A stretch of 64,000 nucleotides of DNA from Thalassobacillus cyri (GTDB lineage: Bacteria; Bacillota; Bacilli; Bacillales; Halobacillaceae), in assembly GCF_900107755.1 (NCBI RefSeq), contig NZ_FNQR01000009.1:1-64000 (forward strand), read 5' to 3'. Under the pieces are notes generated by a model. That model had not been told where the DNA came from. It searched no databases and was given only the letters and a program-made list of their open reading frames with translations. Below, in pieces: positions 61,090 to 64,000 of this stretch. Numbering within the stretch: the first letter of the stretch is position 1; every line of letters begins with the position of its first letter. The position numbers and the translations under genes are program-made.

Positions 61090-62147
61090 GACTTGACACG
61101 TCCTAAGATGTGGTCGAAAACCACTTCTTCTTCATTAGGGAGCACTACAGGCTTCATGGTGGAATTTTCAATCGCACAGTCCGGATCTTTCAACCCGTTT
61201 CCTGTCAAGACTGCGACTACTTTTGAGCCTTTTTTGATGTGCCCATTTTCGATGTCTTTCTTTATACCTGCGATCGAGGCGCATGAAGCCGGCTCGGCAA
61301 AAACGCCTTCAGATTGGGCCAGCATATGATAGGCTTCGAGGATTTCCTCATCCGTTACCGAATCAATTTTACCGTTTGATTCATTGGAGGCTGCAATAGC
61401 TTTATCCCAGCTGGCAGGATTGCCGATCCGGATAGCAGTCGCCAGGGTTTCAGGGTTTTCAACGACTTCGTTTCGCACAATGGCTGCAGATCCTTCTGCT
61501 TCAAAACCGTGCATGCTTGGCAGTCCTGTATGATTACGCTCATTGTATTCCTGGAACCCTTTCCAGTATGCTGTTATGTTGCCAGCATTTCCAACTGGTA
61601 TCGCCAGGACGTCGGGAGCAGTGCCTAGTTGCTCGCATACTTCAAAGGCAGCTGTTTTCTGACCTTCAATCCGGTAAGGGTTCACAGAGTTGACGAGCGT
61701 GATTGGCGCTTCTTCGCTTAAGTTTCGGACCATCTGCATCGCATTATCAAAGTTACCTTTGATGGCATAGATTTCTGCCCCATACATGACTGCCTGCGCC
61801 ATTTTCCCCATAGCGATTTTTCCGTCTGGGATGACTACGATACAACGCATATTAGCTCTCGCAGCATATGCTGCGGCAGCCGCTGACGTATTGCCGGTCG
61901 AAGCGCACATGACCGCTTCACTGCCTTCTTCCTTTGCTTTTGCTACTGCCATCACCATCCCGCGGTCTTTGAAGGAACCGGTTGGGTTTAGGCCTTCATA
62001 CTTGACGTGGAGATCCACGCCGAGTTGTTCGGATAAATTATCTAATGCTATTAATGGGGTATTACCTTCCCATAAAGACAATTTTGGTGTTTGGTCATTG
62101 ACTGGTAAATATTCTTTGTATTGATGGAGCAAACCTTTCCAGTTCAT
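61086..62147 (-). CDS. thrC: threonine synthase
   Basis: 353-aa PLP enzyme (B. subtilis 352) converting O-phosphohomoserine to threonine. The PLP lysine is K60 in [30 protein letters not shown] and [16 protein letters not shown] are the family loops. AAGGAGATG lies 8 nt upstream of the ATG. It overlaps hom by 1 bp and thrB by 4 bp. The product could feed the catabolic threonine dehydratase at 16035. Confidence 0.96.
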   Translation of the reverse strand: MNWKGLLHQYKEYLPVNDQTPKLSLWEGNTPLIALDNLSEQLGVDLHVKYEGLNPTGSFKDRGMVMAVAKAKEEGSEAVMCASTGNTSAAAAAYAARANMRCIVVIPDGKIAMGKMAQAVMYGAEIYAIKGNFDNAMQMVRNLSEEAPITLVNSVNPYRIEGQKTAAFEVCEQLGTAPDVLAIPVGNAGNITAYWKGFQEYNERNHTGLPSMHGFEAEGSAAIVRNEVVENPETLATAIRIGNPASWDKAIAASNESNGKIDSVTDEEILEAYHMLAQSEGVFAEPASCASIAGIKKDIENGHIKKGSKVVAVLTGNGLKDPDCAIENSTMKPVVLPNEEEVVFDHILGRVKS

Positions 62148-63445
62148 CAGCTTTCATCTCCTTCGACGCGGTAACTGCTTTTGATTTCAGAAACAACATC
62201 CAAATCATGCAGTTGTTGTAAAATGGCCTGGTAGTTTTTCTTGGATACGGTATGGGTCGTCATCACGATATCTGCCACACCTTCTTCTTTTGCAGGCTGC
62301 TGCAAGATTTTTTCTAAACTTACGCCATAACTGGAAAACAAGGCTGTCAATGCTGAAAAAGTTCCTGGCTGGTCTTTCGCATGCAGGCGTAAGAAGTATT
62401 TTGCTTCGATTTCCTCATCGTTTTTAAGCTTTTTTTCGAACTGTGGTAAAACGGCGCTGTTGCCAGTTACGCCAAGTCGGATATTTTTCATTACCTCGAC
62501 AAGGTCTGAAACGACAGCAGTGGCGGTCGGCAGTTTACCGGCTCCAGGTCCGTAGAACATCGTTTCACCTACAGCTTCACCATAAACATAAACAGCATTG
62601 AATTCATCATTGACAGCGGCGAGCGGATGAGTTTCCGGAAATAATGCCGGCTGTACACTAACTTCGACTTTATCTCCGGTTCGGTTAGCTATGCCGATCA
62701 GTTTCATCGTATAGCCGAGCTGTTTACTATATTCGAGATCCTCTTTTGAAACCTGGGAGATGCCTGCAATCGACACATCATCCAAATCAAGGTGCATCGA
62801 GAAGCCGAGTGTTCCAAGAATTGCAATCTTTCTGGCGGCATCGATTCCTTCCACATCCGCAGTAGGGTCAGCCTCTGCATATCCCAACTCTTGAGCTTCT
62901 TTTAGTACGTCGTTGTAGGCGGCACCTTCCTGCGTCATTTTAGTCAGGATGTAATTGGTTGTTCCGTTAAGGATGCCCATCATCTTTGTAATCCGGTCAG
63001 AAGAGAGGCCTTCCACCAGGCTGCGAAGGATGGGGATACCCCCAGCGACAGAGGCTTCATAAAATAAATCACAGCGGTTTTCAGAGGCCACTTCCAGCAA
63101 TTCGCTGCCGTGAACAGCCATCAAATCTTTGTTGGCGGTCACGACATGTTTTTTATTTTGGAGGGCTTGGACAATATAGTCTTTCGTCCCCTTGACCCCG
63201 CCCATCACTTCGATGATGACATCCAGGTCTGGATCGTTGAGAACATCATCGGGATTGGTTGTCAATTTTGCTCCGTTTAGGACAACATCGCGCTTTTTCT
63301 CCAGGTTGTTGACTAGTATGTGTTTAACTTCCACATTACAGCCGACCTGGTGCTTCAGTTTATCTTGGTGTTGTTCAATAATATGCACGACCCCGCTTCC
63401 TACGGTACCTAACCCGAGCAGGCCTATGGAGATTGTTTGTGTCAT
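62147..63445 (-). CDS. hom: homoserine dehydrogenase
   Basis: 432 aa (B. subtilis 433). NAD(P)-dependent reduction of aspartate semialdehyde to homoserine. The N-terminal Rossmann motif is [12 protein letters not shown]. The catalytic region has [25 protein letters not shown] and [14 protein letters not shown], and the [19 protein letters not shown]-type block [19 protein letters not shown] is complete. The C-terminal ACT domain (about 350-425, [20 protein letters not shown]) gives feedback control by threonine. AAGGAGGACG precedes the ATG, and a near-consensus promoter lies 57 bp upstream. First gene of hom-thrC-thrB. Confidence 0.97.
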   Translation of the reverse strand: MTQTISIGLLGLGTVGSGVVHIIEQHQDKLKHQVGCNVEVKHILVNNLEKKRDVVLNGAKLTTNPDDVLNDPDLDVIIEVMGGVKGTKDYIVQALQNKKHVVTANKDLMAVHGSELLEVASENRCDLFYEASVAGGIPILRSLVEGLSSDRITKMMGILNGTTNYILTKMTQEGAAYNDVLKEAQELGYAEADPTADVEGIDAARKIAILGTLGFSMHLDLDDVSIAGISQVSKEDLEYSKQLGYTMKLIGIANRTGDKVEVSVQPALFPETHPLAAVNDEFNAVYVYGEAVGETMFYGPGAGKLPTATAVVSDLVEVMKNIRLGVTGNSAVLPQFEKKLKNDEEIEAKYFLRLHAKDQPGTFSALTALFSSYGVSLEKILQQPAKEEGVADIVMTTHTVSKKNYQAILQQLHDLDVVSEIKSSYRVEGDES

Positions 63446-63501
63446 GTCCTTCGTCCTCCTTGTGTATTTATAGAAAGTACATTCGTTTACGTATAAAGGA
63501 C

Positions 63502-63530
63502 ATTATAGTGATGAAGCAGGTGTTTTACAA
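63502..63530 (-). promoter_or_regulatory. sigma-A promoter of hom-thrC-thrB
   Basis: On the minus strand, TTGTAA (63530-63525) and a perfect TATAAT (63507-63502) are separated by 17 bp. Confidence 0.8.
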
Positions 63531-63602
63531 CCCTTTTTCTGAAAATTTTACAAAAAGGATAATATCACATCAGATAGGATATATTTCCATTTGTTGAAAA
63601 GG

Positions 63603-63629
63603 GTTTAACTTATACATACATAAGGGAAC
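63603..63629 (+). promoter_or_regulatory. sigma-B-like promoter of the 22-aa peptide gene
   Basis: GTTTAA (63603-63608), 15 bp and GGGAAC (63624-63629) resemble the general-stress sigma-B consensus (GTTTAA, 12-15 bp, GGGTAT/GGGAAT). The small gene starts 43 bp downstream. The -10 differs from the consensus at one or two bases. Confidence 0.5.
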
Positions 63630-63671
63630 CTATTAAGTAGAAAGTGATATGTTAAGAAAGGATGAAGATGA

Positions 63672-63740
63672 ATGATCCGTACAATTTTAATGATTATTGG
63701 TGCAATTGTTGTGATCGGTGCCATTTTATCTATGATTTAA
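63672..63740 (+). CDS. 22-residue membrane peptide
   Basis: MIRTILMIIGAIVVIGAILS plus MI: a basic N-terminus and one continuous hydrophobic helix with GAI repeats (GxxxxxG spacing). AAAGGATGAAG precedes the ATG. A strong terminator follows 16 bp after the stop, and a sigma-B-like promoter lies upstream, so it forms a complete transcription unit. Its function is not known; small single-helix membrane peptides are often stress-induced or modulators of larger membrane proteins. Confidence 0.7.
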   Translation: MIRTILMIIGAIVVIGAILSMI

Positions 63741-63755
63741 TAATGATAATTAATG

Positions 63756-63797
63756 AAAGCAGGAGTCAGGCGAACAGCCCGGCTCCTGCTTTTTTTA
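63756..63797 (+). terminator. intrinsic terminator of the 22-aa peptide gene
   Basis: AAAGCAGGAG...CTCCTGCTTT hairpin with seven T. Confidence 0.92.
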
Positions 63798-63822
63798 TAA
63801 TTTAAGAAAGTCTAAATGTTAA

Positions 63823-63893
63823 AGGATTAAAGTATAAGAAACACTTTGGCATTCGCCGTAAGGATTTGACGATAAGCCAAGTTTTTCTAATAT
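63823..63893 (+). repeat. partial, inverted copy of the dispersed repeat (R4)
   Basis: AAAGTATAAGAAACACTT and GATAAGCCAAGTTTTTCTAA are the reverse complement of the middle block of R2 (about 22034-22092) and, less closely, of R1. The conserved end block (GGCGCTTGCGC) is absent here. No gene is seen in 63798-64000. Confidence 0.7.
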
Positions 63894-63954
63894 TGATTTC
63901 ACAGTTTAGCTCCCTTTATATGAAGACTTAGTTTCGATACTTTAGGTTGCAATT

Positions 63955-64000
63955 ATGGCGGCTGGGAAATCGGATCGCTTTCCGTGGGCATGTGGTGAGC
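63955..64000 (+). repeat. start of another interspersed repeat type at the window edge
   Basis: GGCTGGGAAATCGGATCGC followed by TTTCCGTGGGCATGTGGTGA resembles GC-richer intergenic repeats I recall from Bacillaceae genomes. It is cut by the window end, and there is no second copy in this window, so this rests on memory and composition only. Confidence 0.35.

Overview
The window is a chromosomal segment of a spore-forming Gram-positive Bacillaceae. Evidence includes AAGGAGG-type ribosome binding sites, sigW-rsiW, cdaA-cdaR-glmM, a glmS ribozyme, a Spo0E-like gene, bacillopeptidase F and yuaF-floT, most of which match Bacillus subtilis families in length and order. Acidic secreted proteins and the dispersed repeat types make a halotolerant genus such as Halobacillus, Virgibacillus or a relative plausible, but that is inference. 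No phage, insertion sequence or CRISPR array was seen.

Layout. 1-640: the 5S end of an rRNA operon, then tRNA-Asn and tRNA-Thr. 846-5195: a very large secreted subtilase of the bacillopeptidase F type. 5379-6905: eight more intact tRNAs, with two tandem copies of a 144-bp unit that each start with the 5' third of tRNA-Thr. 7010-15701: arginase, Spo0E-like, sigW-rsiW (with an autoregulatory sigma-W promoter), c-di-AMP cyclase and its regulator, glmM, ribozyme-controlled glmS and a small hypothetical gene. 16035-21793: catabolic threonine dehydratase, and nifS divergent from nadBCA across a palindromic operator candidate. 22186-30929: type II NADH dehydrogenase, glycerophosphodiesterase, an old yellow enzyme, an alanine/Na+ symporter, gamma-glutamyltransferase, an oxidoreductase and a small membrane protein.

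31064-33952 is a compact candidate quorum-sensing cassette. It has a secreted subtilisin, a divergent XRE-TPR regulator of the RRNPP (PlcR/NprR/Rap) type, and an overlapping 45-residue exported propeptide gene with a perfect Shine-Dalgarno. A 16-bp palindrome shaped like a PlcR box lies in front of the protease. 34300-45918 carries a two-domain KaiC-like ATPase, a small winged-helix-like protein and a GAF/LuxR regulator. These are followed by DUF192 and a complete Flp/Tad pilus operon (flp, tadV, tadE, tadG, cpaB with an added SH3 domain, tadZ, tadA, tadB, tadC).

46116-49650: two tandem TsdA-like diheme cytochrome c lipoproteins and an orphan helical-repeat protein. 49745-55183: a DASS carboxylate transporter, a sigma-W-controlled yuaF-floT flotillin operon and glutamate dehydrogenase. 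55338-63445: an LVIVD beta-propeller protein, UV damage endonuclease, a flavin amine oxidase, glutathione peroxidase and hom-thrC-thrB. 63603-63797: a 22-residue membrane peptide gene with a sigma-B-like promoter.

Two repeat classes stand out. One is a dispersed repeat that directly abuts the stop codons of three minus-strand genes (tdcB-like, ndh, gdh), with a fourth partial inverted copy near the window end. The other is two arrays of 7-8 degenerate TACTAGACA boxes spaced 20-21 bp apart, at 29551-29700 and 45932-46063.
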